64,000 nt of DNA from Actinostola sp. cb2023 (taxonomy: Eukaryota > Cnidaria > Anthozoa > Actiniaria > Actinostolidae). The stretch covers positions 717,501 through 781,500 of the forward strand of contig JAUJYZ010001177.1 of the NCBI GenBank assembly GCA_033675265.1. The letters run 5' to 3'. A model generated the notes under the pieces. It did no database searches. It was not told the DNA's origin and saw nothing but the letters and a program-made list of their open reading frames with translations. A program made the translations under genes and the position numbers. Within the stretch, counting starts at the first letter, position 1. The number at the start of each line of letters is the position of its first letter. Shown here in pieces: positions 1 to 17,573 of this stretch.

Positions 1-67
1 TAATATGATAAGTGCCCATGTTAATAAGATCTACCGTTAAAGATAATGATTCTGCTCTTTATTTTAG

Positions 68-3000
68 CATACTGGATTGCTCATGAAGCCATTAAAACTG
101 TATTTGATGCTGATGATGGACTGGTTATTCCTCTTTATGATGCTACATACATTAAAAAGGCAATGCTAGATTTCTTCAAGGTAATCTATGAGTCAAATTG
201 TACATTATACCAGTAAATTTATCCCAATGAATACTGATCATGCGATAGAAGGTTCGGAAATTTCTATGCCTAGACAACGCTTAAGTGACACTCATGTACC
301 CAACGTTCCTGTATACCTCGTTCAGTATCGACCCCAAATATACCATGCTCGAAGAGATACACTGTACGAACACCACCGGTCAGACAGCCAACTGGTTCCA
401 TGACGTCACTTCCGGAATCCTCTAGACCCAACATATATCTAGTGCATAATTATATAGACAGCCCGTATTTATGTCCTTTAACCCATTCGCTCCTGAGCTA
501 TTTTGCGTTTTTTAGCGATTTTCTGGACCTAATCACGTCGTAGGAAATTTCGATTCCATATAAGGGGTTTCCATGGAAATCTTGACAGTTCTGAAAGCCC
601 ACGGGCTCAGGTTCTGACGTAATCTTTCTCTTGTCGTGAATCTCCACGAGGAACAGCATCTCGTAGCTACTAGGAGCGGTCAATTTTGCATTTTTAGAGT
701 GTTTATAGCCATTATTCACCACAGAAGCCCCCAGGACAGCATCATTAAGCTTGACTGGTGTGGTAGAGACCGTTCTCCTGGAAGAACTCAGGAGTTTAGA
801 TACGAATTCACGAACAGATTTCGACTTTGCCGTTTGGAAATTCAAAATGGCGGACTCAATTGTGAAATCGTCTCTCTGGTCTTTCTGTGGTGGATTCCAG
901 GACCTACAAAGGCATTTTTGGCGACTTTGGACTTGTAAAGAATGCAACCGGTGCAATATTTTGCCTGTAGGACCGAGTGGCTCGACACTCTCTCTATTCT
1001 TAAAAGAGGGATTTTCGGGGGAGATCTATGCCGAAATTGCCGGATGTTTCCCGGCATCCTTTTCGGGCGTGCAGAAGGAAAACACGTGTTAGCGAAAGTG
1101 GTCCTAAGGAAATGGCTATTGTTCGGCGAGTTTAAGGAAAAGAGAGGGCAAAATTCACGACGATATCAAGAAGAGAGATGGAAGTTTGCTGAGAAAGTGG
1201 CGTTTTGTTTCGCAAGGATGTATTTTGGAAGAAAATCCAAGTCAAATGTCGGTCATTTTCGAGGTGTAAAATTGCGTCAAAAACACGCATTTTTGATATT
1301 TATGGCAAACAAATTGAACTAATGCCCAGAAATCGGACCTGTAAATCAGTTTACTTGAGGTTAAAATTTGAAGAGTTCTCTAGTTGTCACTAATAACTGG
1401 CCATGAGATCGATGTTACGAAAATTCAGAAAGTTAGAATTTTTCAAAGCAGTATCGATGTTTACGGCCGGTTTTGGCCGGTGTAGGAGTCAATGGGTTAA
1501 AGAAGTTCTGACAATTAGCGCCATAATAATCAACTAATTTATGAATTCAAACATATGTAACAATTAACCATGTTGCATGATTTTCTACGGTGCATTTTTC
1601 ATCTTTCAATAACGATAGTGAAATATACCAGCTGAGTCAGCTAGGTTTGCACTATTTGTTTTTGAAATAATAATTGGATAATAATAATAATAATAATAAT
1701 GGATAATTGTTGTTTTCTTTTCAATGTGTAGATTAAAGACAAGTATGGATTGCTGGAGCATGCATATAAAGAATTTGAAAAGTCTAAGTTTGCTCTTTTC
1801 TGCAAACGCATTTCTGATGGTAACTAGATAAATAAATAGATTAAATAAATAAATAACTCTCTGTAGAAACCCATTTTCATGAATTAAACTGTTTGAGGCT
1901 ACAAGTACATCTTACTGGTACTAGAGTCGTTTTTGTATGAATGGGAAGTCGTTATGGACGGTTCGTGCCATATAGTGATGGTACTGTGCCGTCACCATGC
2001 CATTTCCAAGCATTCTGATTGGTTGAGCAATGATTTTGCACACTGATTCGTTGAATAGGTATATCTTCAATTCCATATCATGACCGTAACTCCATGCCAT
2101 AGGTTTCCTACTCGTACGAAAACTATTCTAAATGTATTGACTGCATGTACACGTAATTGCTCTACAAACCAATTAATGAAAAATGAACTTGTTTCTGTGA
2201 TGATTCTCTAATTTTGATCTTCCTTCCATCCATTCTCAATTTCCCATTTGCACATATTTCCCATTTCCCATTTCTTTCCCAAGGTGCATCGATTGATAAG
2301 GATCCATTGTGCATACACATTTTTAAATTGGCTGGCATGGACCTTGGAAAACATGTGCAAGCTCTAGCACCAAAGATGGCCAAGGTATGGTGTCTTGGTG
2401 ATACATTGTATCTAATCATACTGACACAAACTGCATGCTTATGCAACATGTGTTATTTCTCTGAGTTCAGGGCTAGTGAAAGTATAAGCACAATACAATT
2501 TTACAGCAGATTCAGGTTGAGCGTTTAACGGTGACGTTTGTCGCGATCGTTGTGACAGTTTGAATGTTACGTTGTCAAGTGAAATGCCAGACGTTTCTAG
2601 GTGACGGGGACGATGTTTGTCTTTGAAAACACCATTGAACTAAAGCCAAAATTATTACAAAAAATGTGTTTTTCCGGCTGTAAATGCAATACGATAAACA
2701 TTCACTGAAAGGTTGTTTTGCATAAAATCTATTCAAAGCTAATTAGCCGAAAGATGTTTACCTCTTGAGAAAAACTAAACAACACAATCTTGTCACTGAT
2801 ACCGACTCTCAAATCGGACGACAAGGTCTTTCCAGATACGATCTTCCTTTGCTATTTAGTCTCCACATTTGAAACAAATAACTTTTCGCCTTCAACGTTT
2901 TTTTCTGAGACAAACATCGTCCCTGTCACCTAGAAACGTCTGGCATTTCACTTGACAACGTAACATTCAAACTGTCACAACGATCGCGACAAACGTCGCC

Positions 3001-4363
3001 GTTAAACGCTCAACCTGAATCTGCTGTATCATTTCCTGTATCAGTGGCAGATCCAGGGGGAGGGTTGGGGTTGGTCTGACCCCCCCTGTCATACCTGAGG
3101 TTCAGGTATTGTTTTATCCTAAAATCTAGTTCTGCCACAGGTTATACGTTAATATAATAATATATAATAATAATAATAATCAATAAATAACAACAATAAT
3201 TATAATAATAATATTATTCTAATAACTTATTATTAATAATAACAATATGTGTTGGTTTTAGTCTTTGATAGATAGAAGACCAGGGGGTTTACATATACTT
3301 TGTGTTGGATCTGTATGGAAGAGTTGGGAACTTCTCAAGGAAGGTAAGGCACTGGAGCAATCATTGGTTCATGTGTCGTTTTACAGGCTTCACAGTAGAA
3401 GCCACCAACCAGTGGAATTCCACTGTCTGAAAGTAGCTGCCCACCCTGGTCTTTGTGTGTCATCTTCTACAAAAATGTCATCATTATATGCATGTTTAAA
3501 AATCTACAGAGAACTCTGATTATAGGATCCCAGCATCCAAACTATTGAAATTTGCTGGAGGTTTCTTGGTGTTGCAGAACACCAGAGGACGTTAGACAAT
3601 GAACACAAAGAACGAGAAGAATGAACTTGAACCAAAACAATACCCTGCATACAAAGAAACCTAACTAAGAATACAATGCAGGCTGCAACACCAAGAAACA
3701 CCCAATTTGCTTGTTTGATGCCTTTTCTAATGTTTGCATTCCTTCCTTCCTTTTCTTTCTTCATCTCTTGTTCATCCATTTTATTCTCTTCCATTCCATC
3801 TTCATTTATTTATAAGAAAAACAAATGCAAGGAAATTACGACGTTTCGACATCATCCGATGTCATTATCGGACGATGTCGAAACGTTGTAATTTCCTTGC
3901 GTTTGTTTTTCTTATAAATATAGTTTCTAAGTCGAAACTCATCAACATTCCATCTTCACTACTTTATTCTCCCACTCATGTGTGTGGGAGGGAGGGCCTG
4001 GGGTTTTGTGTGGGAGGCCCTGGGGTTTAGTGTGTGGGAGGGCCTGGGGTTTAGTGTGTGGGAGGGCCTGGGGTTTAGTGTGTGGGAGGGCCTGGGGTTT
4101 AGTGTGTGGGAGGGCCTGGAGTTTAGTGTGTGGGGGGATAGGAGTGAGGAGGACAACTTGTTACAATAATCTACATGGATGAACTGTCATCTCTTACAGG
4201 TTTTATAGAAGCATTACAAGCAACACCAAATATAGTCAATTCCTTCACACTCTGCCGTCTACAGGAGTCTTGTGCTGTTGGCGCAGCAGCGCTGGGTGCT
4301 AAAGACATCAACCAAACAATCACTCTCGACTATGATAAAATGATTACTAAATTCTACCCATGA
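68..4363 (+). CDS. NAGK: N-acetyl-D-glucosamine kinase, 3' part (last five exons)
   Basis: Phosphorylates GlcNAc to GlcNAc-6-phosphate in the cytosolic amino-sugar salvage pathway. Exons are 68-180, 1732-1819, 2284-2384, 3262-3343 and 4200-4363 (TGA 4361-4363), all with AG acceptors and GT donors. They join in frame to 182 codons plus stop, about the C-terminal half of the roughly 344-residue family. Recognisable stretches are YWIAHEAIKTVFDADDGL (exon 1 here, matching the YWIAHQAVK region of mammalian NAGK), DPLCIHIFKLAGMDLGKHV (third exon), the near-invariant ILCVGSVWKSWELLKEG (fourth exon) and the C-terminal GAAALGAKDI. The N-terminal ATPase half lies left of the window. The gene converges on DUF229 copy A, with about 1.8 kb between the 3' ends. 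Introns hold a piggyBac-like element and two TA-flanked MITEs. No canonical AATAAA was seen just after the stop. Confidence 0.95.
478..1500. mobile_element. piggyBac-like non-autonomous element, copy 1 (NAGK intron)
   Basis: Bounded by TTAA at 478-481 and 1497-1500. Ends are inverted: TTAACCCATTCGCTCCT at the left, and the reverse complement TTAACCCATTGACTCCT at the right. TTAA plus CCC-initial termini is the hallmark of piggyBac-type elements. A near-full-length second copy in the opposite orientation lies at 50840-51869. Short open frames inside do not resemble a transposase, so this is probably a non-autonomous element of about 1 kb. Confidence 0.8.
1677..1700. repeat. AAT microsatellite
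   Basis: Short (AAT)n run in the NAGK intron just before the acceptor at 1731. Confidence 0.8.
1922..2130. mobile_element. MITE of the GAGTCGTTTTCG family, copy 1
   Basis: Starts TAGAGTCGTTTTTGTATGA and ends with its degenerate inverted counterpart (TACGAAAACTATTCTA). The interior CATTCTGATTGGTTGAGCAA is shared with copies at 42078-42271 and 26862-26996 and, on the other strand, 7479-7685. TA at the ends suggests a Tc1/mariner-type target duplication. Confidence 0.75.
2502..3028. mobile_element. TA-flanked MITE with TIR CAGCAGATTCAGGTTGAGCG
   Basis: TA dinucleotides at 2502-2503 and 3027-3028 flank inverted arms of roughly 130 bp. Both arms contain the CGTTTAACGG/CCGTTAAACG, GTTGTCAAGTGAAATG and AGACGTTTCTAGGTGAC blocks. 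The interior is unrelated AT-rich sequence without an ORF. It sits in the NAGK intron between 2384 and 3262. A decayed one-arm relic occurs at about 50685-50800. Confidence 0.85.
3386..3500 (+). repeat. Dispersed repeat, copy 1
   Basis: Shares the blocks AACCAGTGGAATTC, GAAAGTAGC, and TTCTACRAAAATGTCATCAT with 60725-60855 in the same orientation. Nature unknown. No terminal repeats were seen. Confidence 0.6.
3807..3920. repeat. Fold-back palindrome
   Basis: Starts TATTTATAAGAAAAAC and ends with the inverse CTTATAAATA. The arms of about 50 bp (including GGAAATTACGACGTTTCGAC) meet around a short centre near 3862. It would form a long hairpin and is probably a small fold-back element. Confidence 0.8.
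3990..4135 (+). repeat. 24-bp minisatellite
   Basis: About six copies of GGCCTGGGGTTTAGTGTGTG plus GGAG, ending about 65 bp before the acceptor of the last NAGK exon. The unit is a multiple of 3, so frames stay open, but it is not coding. Confidence 0.9.
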
Positions 4364-4417
4364 ACTTTAATATAATATTGAATTAATGTAGGGACCATGG
4401 ATGGTAAAAGAAAGAAA

Positions 4418-4498
4418 ATTGGGTTTCCTGTGGTAAATGTTTTAAAATAAGAACAGAGTGGAGTTCCTGTGGTAGACGTTTTACCACAGGAAGCCCAT
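4418..4498. mobile_element. Small inverted-repeat element, TTGGGCTTCCTGTGGT family
   Basis: Begins ATTGGGTTTCCTGTGGTA and ends TACCACAGGAAGCCCAT, so it has about 17-bp inverted termini around a short centre. Similar termini occur at 10961-11080, 37366-37492 and in the 41191-41695 array. It lies just beyond the NAGK stop. Confidence 0.65.
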
Positions 4499-4806
4499 TC
4501 AATCCTGTTTCAAAACTGTTGTTGGTAAAAGTTTTCAAGTCACGTGACAAGACCAAAAGGCACTATGGGTAATATTGTTTGTTTTCTAAACAAGGAAGGC
4601 GTGCTTCTACCAACTTCATTGCAAACATACATAAGTAGTGCTAGCAAAGCTTTGCTATGCCATTCTTTACTAATCTTGCCACGAGCAAGCTAATCTGGCA
4701 ATGACTGGTTTATACGCACACTTTCCCAAAAACATTTTTTGAGCAGTGCAGTGGTATACAGTTTTTTTTACCCCCACCCTGAAGGGGATCGCTGTCTACT
4801 TCTCGT

Positions 4807-4934
4807 AGAGTGGTCAGATCTTCGTGTAGCTGCACAAAAGTCCTGGCTATTGTTCTATTGTCGTTCTATGTATTGTTTTCACATAAAAATCCGAATAACC
4901 AGGACAATTTGTGCAGCTGCACGAAGACCTTGCC
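4807..4934. repeat. Inverted repeat pair
   Basis: GATCTTCGTGTAGCTGCACA near 4818 is mirrored by TGTGCAGCTGCACGAAGACC near 4910. The arms also share CCTGG around AATAACC/GGCTATT. No gene is recognised between NAGK and DUF229 copy A. Confidence 0.5.
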
Positions 4935-5423
4935 CGTAGAGTGCAATGTTTAGCAAGTGTCCGTACATTTAGAATTGTTATACCACAATGAAAAAATTAT
5001 AAATTACACCTGAGATCGCTTAGTGTCGGTCAGTGGGGACGAGGGAGCGCTTCGACACCATGTAATGGGCTGATAACCCAGCTCTAGTGTTGTGAACTGA
5101 TGATTCTTTATTAAAATATTATTATTTGATTAATATGAATGGTGAATTGGCTTTTGAAGATGACTCTCCGTGCTTCTATACAAAAATAATGCACGCTGAG
5201 GTCTTGAAAGCTGCTAGTGCCGCGAGTCAGTTTTTACTGCTCCGTGCTTCCATAACATAATACTGAATGCACTCAGCAACCAATCAAATCGCGCGTTCTT
5301 GGGAGGTACACGTAGTTTATATTATAAAATCCCATACACTTGGCACAACATTACTACATTCGGGTTTTGCAAAGTTTCACTTTTCAATCAAGTCATGAAA
5401 TGATTCCTGAACGAACGATAAAT

Positions 5424-5893
5424 AATAAACCCTTTCACGGTTTTTCGCCGCCATTTTGAATTGGGGCAAACTCGGCAAAATTAATAGAAATCTGGATCAC
5501 TTAGACTTGCCGTAACTCGGCTCGATTTCGTTGGATTTTCACAAACTTACCGGCTATTTTTTTTTTTTAATTTCTTTGTTATTTATGTCCTATAATATGA
5601 TGGGTATTGGAAGGCTACAAATCGAGAAAAAAAGATTTTTGTTTTCAAAATAAAACGTTCGGCACGTCATTAGATTGACTCGTAAAAGGTAGTTAAAACA
5701 TTTGTCTTATTTTCAGTCCAACAATTGATATGCATGCCTTCTGATTATCGAAGTTTAAATTTTGAAAATCCTACAAAATCGAGCGGAGTTACGGCAAGTC
5801 CGAAAGTGATCCAGATTTCTATAAAGTTTGCCAAGTTTGCCCCAATTCAAAATGGCGGCGAAAAACCGTGAAAGGGTCGTGAAAGGGTTTATT
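5424..5893. mobile_element. Fold-back element with arms of about 115 bp
   Basis: AATAAACCCTTTCACG at the left is mirrored by CGTGAAAGGGTTTATT at the right. The inner arms share GCCGCCATTTTGAATTGGGG, AGAAATCTGGATCACTT and CTTGCCGTAACTC with their reverse complements. The right end carries an extra partial GTGAAAGGG. The interior has no ORF. Confidence 0.8.
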
Positions 5894-6193
5894 GTCAACT
5901 AGGTGTCCGCCATCTTGTTTTCCGTGACGTCATTGCGCTCTTCCGGTCTATCGAAAGTGCTAAAACACATATCTCCATTACGTCAAAAATTCATCTAAAT
6001 CATCGACTGACTAGCTCCAACAAATCAAGCACAGTATACCGTAAAAATCTACGCTCCCTAGCTGAAATTAAAAGTTACACTATGACGTCACTTTTAACAA
6101 AATGGCGGCCTCCTGAAATAATGTTTTTTTCATGAAAAGTGTTCGATAGCGTATGGTAATTGAAACTTTGCGAACAAAGAGAGGAGTTCTCCT

Positions 6194-13511
<7,318 letters not shown>

Positions 13512-13541
13512 CTGTGAGTACAGAATAGAAGATGAATGTTA

Positions 13542-14020
13542 AGGTGCGGACACACGGTGCAACTTTTCTTGCAACGTTGCGCGCAACAGTTGAAGTAGGA
13601 TCGAGTTCTACTTCTGCAACTGTTGCGCGCAACGTTGCATCGTGTGACACCCCAAAAAACTATTGTTGCGCGCAACGTTGCATCGTGTGACACCCCAAAA
13701 GAAACCTTGTTGCGCACAACGTTGCAAGAAAAGTTGCATCGTGTGTCTGGGACTTTAAAGGTGCGGACACACGGTGCAACATTGCGTGCAATATTGCTGG
13801 CAATTTTGTTGCAGCGTGTGTCTACCCATGAAACTGATTGCTCGCAAAAAATTGACTAGCGCGCTAATACGCGCGACGTAATTTGTTGCTCGCAATGTTG
13901 CAGAAGTAGGACTCGATTCTACTTCTGCAACATTGCGCGCAACATGTTGTAGAGGTGGACACACGCTGCAACAATACATGTTGCAGGGAATGTTGCACGA
14001 AATGTTGCACCGTGTGTCAT
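13542..14020. mobile_element. Two adjacent GACACACGGTGCAAC inverted-repeat elements
   Basis: Element 1 is about 13542-13756 and element 2 about 13757-14020. Both begin AAGGTGCGGACACACGGTGC and contain nested GTTGCGCGCAACGTTGCA palindromes. Each ends in the inverted TTGCACCGTGTGTC or TTGCATCGTGTGTC. Element 1 also holds an internal duplicate of its right arm. Confidence 0.75.
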
Positions 14021-14029
14021 TTACCAGTC

Positions 14030-14395
14030 ACGGCACAATTACCAAAGTCACGGCACAATTACCATGAGAAGTTACGGCACATTACCAAAGTCACGGCACA
14101 ATTACCAGTCACGGCACAATTACCAAAGTTACACAAAGTCACGGCACAATTACCAAGTCACGGCACAATTACCAAAGTCACGGCACAACCATGAGAAGTC
14201 ACGCACAATTACCAAAGTTTTTCATCACGGCACAATTTTAGTCTGGCACAATTACCAAAGTCACGGCACAATTACCAAAGTCACGGCACAATTACCATGA
14301 GAAGTCACGGCACAATTACCAAAGTCACGGCACAATTACCAGTCACGGCACAATTACCAAAGTCACGGCACAATTACCAAAGTCACGGCACAAGC
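14030..14395 (+). repeat. Minisatellite of AGTCACGGCACAATTACCAA
   Basis: About 17 imperfect copies of a 16-20 bp unit, with variants that drop CAA or carry ATGAGA. It abuts the GACACACGG elements. Confidence 0.9.
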
Positions 14396-14832
14396 TCCGT
14401 TTTAAAACGGAAGTCATCCGCGTTTTAGTCTGGACATTCGGTAAAAACGGATAAAAAAGTAACCTTGAAAACAGTTTAGTGGACGGCCGGGGCCTTAATT
14501 AGCCTCCTAAACAGGCCTACTCAGCGTCTGCTTTAGGAGGCTAGGCCTTATTTATTTCAGTTATGATTTTGACGACGATCCGATTTGATATAAATGGGGG
14601 TGGGGTGTAACTGCTTCCTCTTAGCTTGCCCATATGTGGCTATGATATAATGTACCTTCTCTCTGATCGAGTTGCCTGCACGTGAATATAATAAACGTTT
14701 CAAGGCTTTTTTTGTACAGCTGATCAGCTCAACACGCGGATTGAATCTCTGGGGTGGTTCGAACTTCACTCGCTAACAAGCACAACACGTGTAATCACAT
14801 ATTTATGCAATACATAGCGCTAGGGTTAGAGT

Positions 14833-14906
14833 GATGGCACTTAACCCGTGAAACAAAATCTAATAATTAGTGATTGTAATATCTGTTTCACGGGTTAAGT
14901 GCCATC
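14833..14906. repeat. Palindrome GATGGCACTTAACCCGTGAA
   Basis: The left arm GATGGCACTTAACCCGTGAA is matched by TTCACGGGTTAAGTGCCATC after a loop of about 33 bp. Probably a tiny MITE. Confidence 0.8.
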
Positions 14907-17573
14907 AAGGTAACCCTCTCTCATGTATAAACAAGAACACAAACGCCATGCAATCAACCATGAAAGAACACAACAATTATTTTTAAATCGTTCACGGAAT
15001 CGACAGCACATTCGATAGAGGTCTTGCATTCGTAAGTAGGAAGCCTCTCGATATTTCAAAACAGAGGAGACTGTTACAGGAAGCATTTTTGTCGAACGTT
15101 TCGCCCCAAAGTCGACCCCAAACGAAGACTTAATCTTGGACACACCACAGGGAGCCCAAGCATAAATATGGCCATTGACTCTGTTAGAATCATGTTTTTA
15201 TTTGGGTTGGTCAAGTAAAACACACTAAATATAGCTTACAGCTAGTAAACAAGGCAACAAAGTTTGAACAGAAATGGCCACAGCGACCATTAGTCCCAGT
15301 ACGCTTTCGTTTGGACACATACATTTCGAGGTGTTGCGTAAATACGTACTACGTAAAACGATCGAAAAATCTGATCGTCTTCATCGGAAATATATCCATT
15401 GGGAAACGCTCTCCATGGTAAATAAATTCAAATAAACTACCTACCTATGACAACGCGCCGCCCTGGCGCCGAAGGGAAGCGACGAACTAACATCATGCCG
15501 TAAATTTAGTGCTTTTTTACATCAAGTTTCATTCTAAAAGCCGGTTACAGACAAGCAAGTTTTCTATGACAAGGGCCTTACTGAAGGGTATGGCTGCCAG
15601 ATTGTCGAGCTGAGAGATCAGTATTAGTGTACCACTGCTGTCCATTAAAAGCGGTTCTAATCAACCGCAGTACACTTCAGAAATCGTCTAGATTCAATGG
15701 TATTTTATACAATTCTCACCTGTTTAGAATGTCCACCATCGTCCATCGTGACATCGTGGATAGCATAGAACATCAGGTAACTCCAAAAAGCACAACAGAG
15801 AAAGACACAAAACATAAAATATCGCTTAAAGTTTCTTTTTATAAGAAGCATTGCGTAGAGTAAGTAGTCTCCCTTGAGAAATTAAGAACGGAGGGAAGAC
15901 TATGCGTAGAGTTGTTTAGAGGCAAATTCATATGTTATGTTTCTCGGAGCGAAGCGTCGCCAGTTCAGTGACCTCGAACATATTTCAAAACCAAGTCGAT
16001 CCTTGCCGGGACGAATGACCATCAAGTGGTTTGGGACTCGAAATGAACAGAAGTTTTTTGAAAGCGTGCTCCGTTTCTTTAAGCCGTAATACTATATAGT
16101 ACCCGCTGTTCCAACAAGCACCTGAATATTATACTCAAACATTATACATTATTAATTGTAATTTGCATATGATTAACGTCGAGATGAGTAGAACTATTGT
16201 CTAGGTGTCAAAGCAGCTTGTTCTATACAAAAATGATGCACGCCTGAGCTCTTGAAATGCTGTGGGTAAGCCGGGATGCCGTAGCCAGGCTCTAGGAGGG
16301 GAGGGGTGGGGGAAAAGGGAAGGCATAATTTTTCCGCAATATCGCACCTCACTCACTAAGTGCATTCAGCTTCATTTCAAGATTTTTCAAAATTCAAAAA
16401 AATAATTTTAATAAACTTTATAAGAGCTTAGAATTGCATCATTTTTGTATAGAATATAGAAAGCCATCTTCTATTTATTTTATAAAAAGTCGAAAATTTT
16501 GGAGTATTTCACTGGAAAAGACCAACATTCTGAAGCCGTTGTTCGAGTTAATTAATATTCAATTACATGCGTTTAGTGTAAATTAGATAATGACATTCCA
16601 GCGTGCAGCACGCGAACTTCAACTAAACGTTTCAAACCTCAACTTTCTTGCCTCAGCCATTTTGTTCACCATGCATTCTTAATTGTCGAAAAAAATTGTT
16701 CTCGTAAAATAAAAACAAAACAAAAAACAACTGACGATGTAAACAAGTTTAGAGCTTTTTCGTGGCTTTTTCAAATCTTGAATAAAACGCATGTGATTTA
16801 TTTTCGCTTCACGGATCTGTCATATAAAAAAACATATAAAATGATTTACTGACTGAGCTTGTTCTGTCAAAGTGGCTGGATATTGGTCTCGTTCCTACGC
16901 CTCGGTCCATAAAACACGCAAAAACGGAACTCGGCCACTCCAGCCACCGGTCAATAACTTCCATGCCGGAAACTTGGAACAAGCGCGTTCCGTCTTGAAT
17001 AGCGGTATTTTTCCGAGGTATTTTTAGGGTGGTAAATATTTCACGGTTTGCAGTGATCAGAGTAGTTTTCGAGTTTTTCCGACGGTCAACTACCAGATGT
17101 ACCAAACGAGGGCCAGAGATCGATGAATAAAAAATCAGAAAAACCTTTACTCTGGAACTGTCCAGATGAATATCCCGCTCCAAATGAATCCCAAAATAAC
17201 TGAAGATCCTTGTTTTGGTGTATTCCGCTTGATCTGTTTAAAATTTGAATTGAAAGATGGCCGCTTGGTTTGTGATGACGTAACACGTTCAATATTTTAG
17301 CATTGCAATTTTTGTCGCCATTGAATGATCTAAGTCCGCCTGTAGCTAACATGAAACACTATGTTTTACTAATCATAAACAATGATTGCATGATGATATG
17401 ATGATGTTTTGATAACATTTGCCGAGACATTCAGTGATAATTAGAATGATATATCTGTAAGCTCTCGACCAATGAGAATACAGATACTGAGTACAATATT
17501 TCCGATCGAGCCCGCGAATTTTCTAGACCAGCGGAAAACTCTACGAAGCTTATGACGTCATATCCCAGTCAAA
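14907..17573. other. Spacer without recognised genes
   Basis: Lies between the two DUF229 copies. It holds a block at 16218-16262 resembling 5186-5230 (TTCTATACAAAAATGATGCA) and its inverse near 16433-16452. Open frames here are short and unrecognised. The first exon of copy A should be here or further left but could not be identified. Confidence 0.5.

Noticed and set aside
498..1393. Short frames on both strands in the TTAA element
   Set aside because: The same frames recur in the second copy only because the element is duplicated. No transposase motif was recognised.
3504..3794. 96-residue minus-strand frame
   Set aside because: Lies within a NAGK intron and overlaps a fold-back element. 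No family resemblance.
5030..5110. Possible small structured RNA (GTGTCGGTCAGTGGGGACGA region)
   Set aside because: No complete stem set or known family could be supported by eye.
14895..15143. Candidate signal-anchor exon for DUF229 copy A (RFRERFK followed by a hydrophobic stretch)
   Set aside because: No convincing GT donor in the right phase, the hydrophobic run is interrupted by Arg, and a MITE palindrome overlaps its end.
16809..17352. 124- and 88-residue minus-strand frames
   Set aside because: No recognisable domain, no splice context and no similarity to copy A or B exons.
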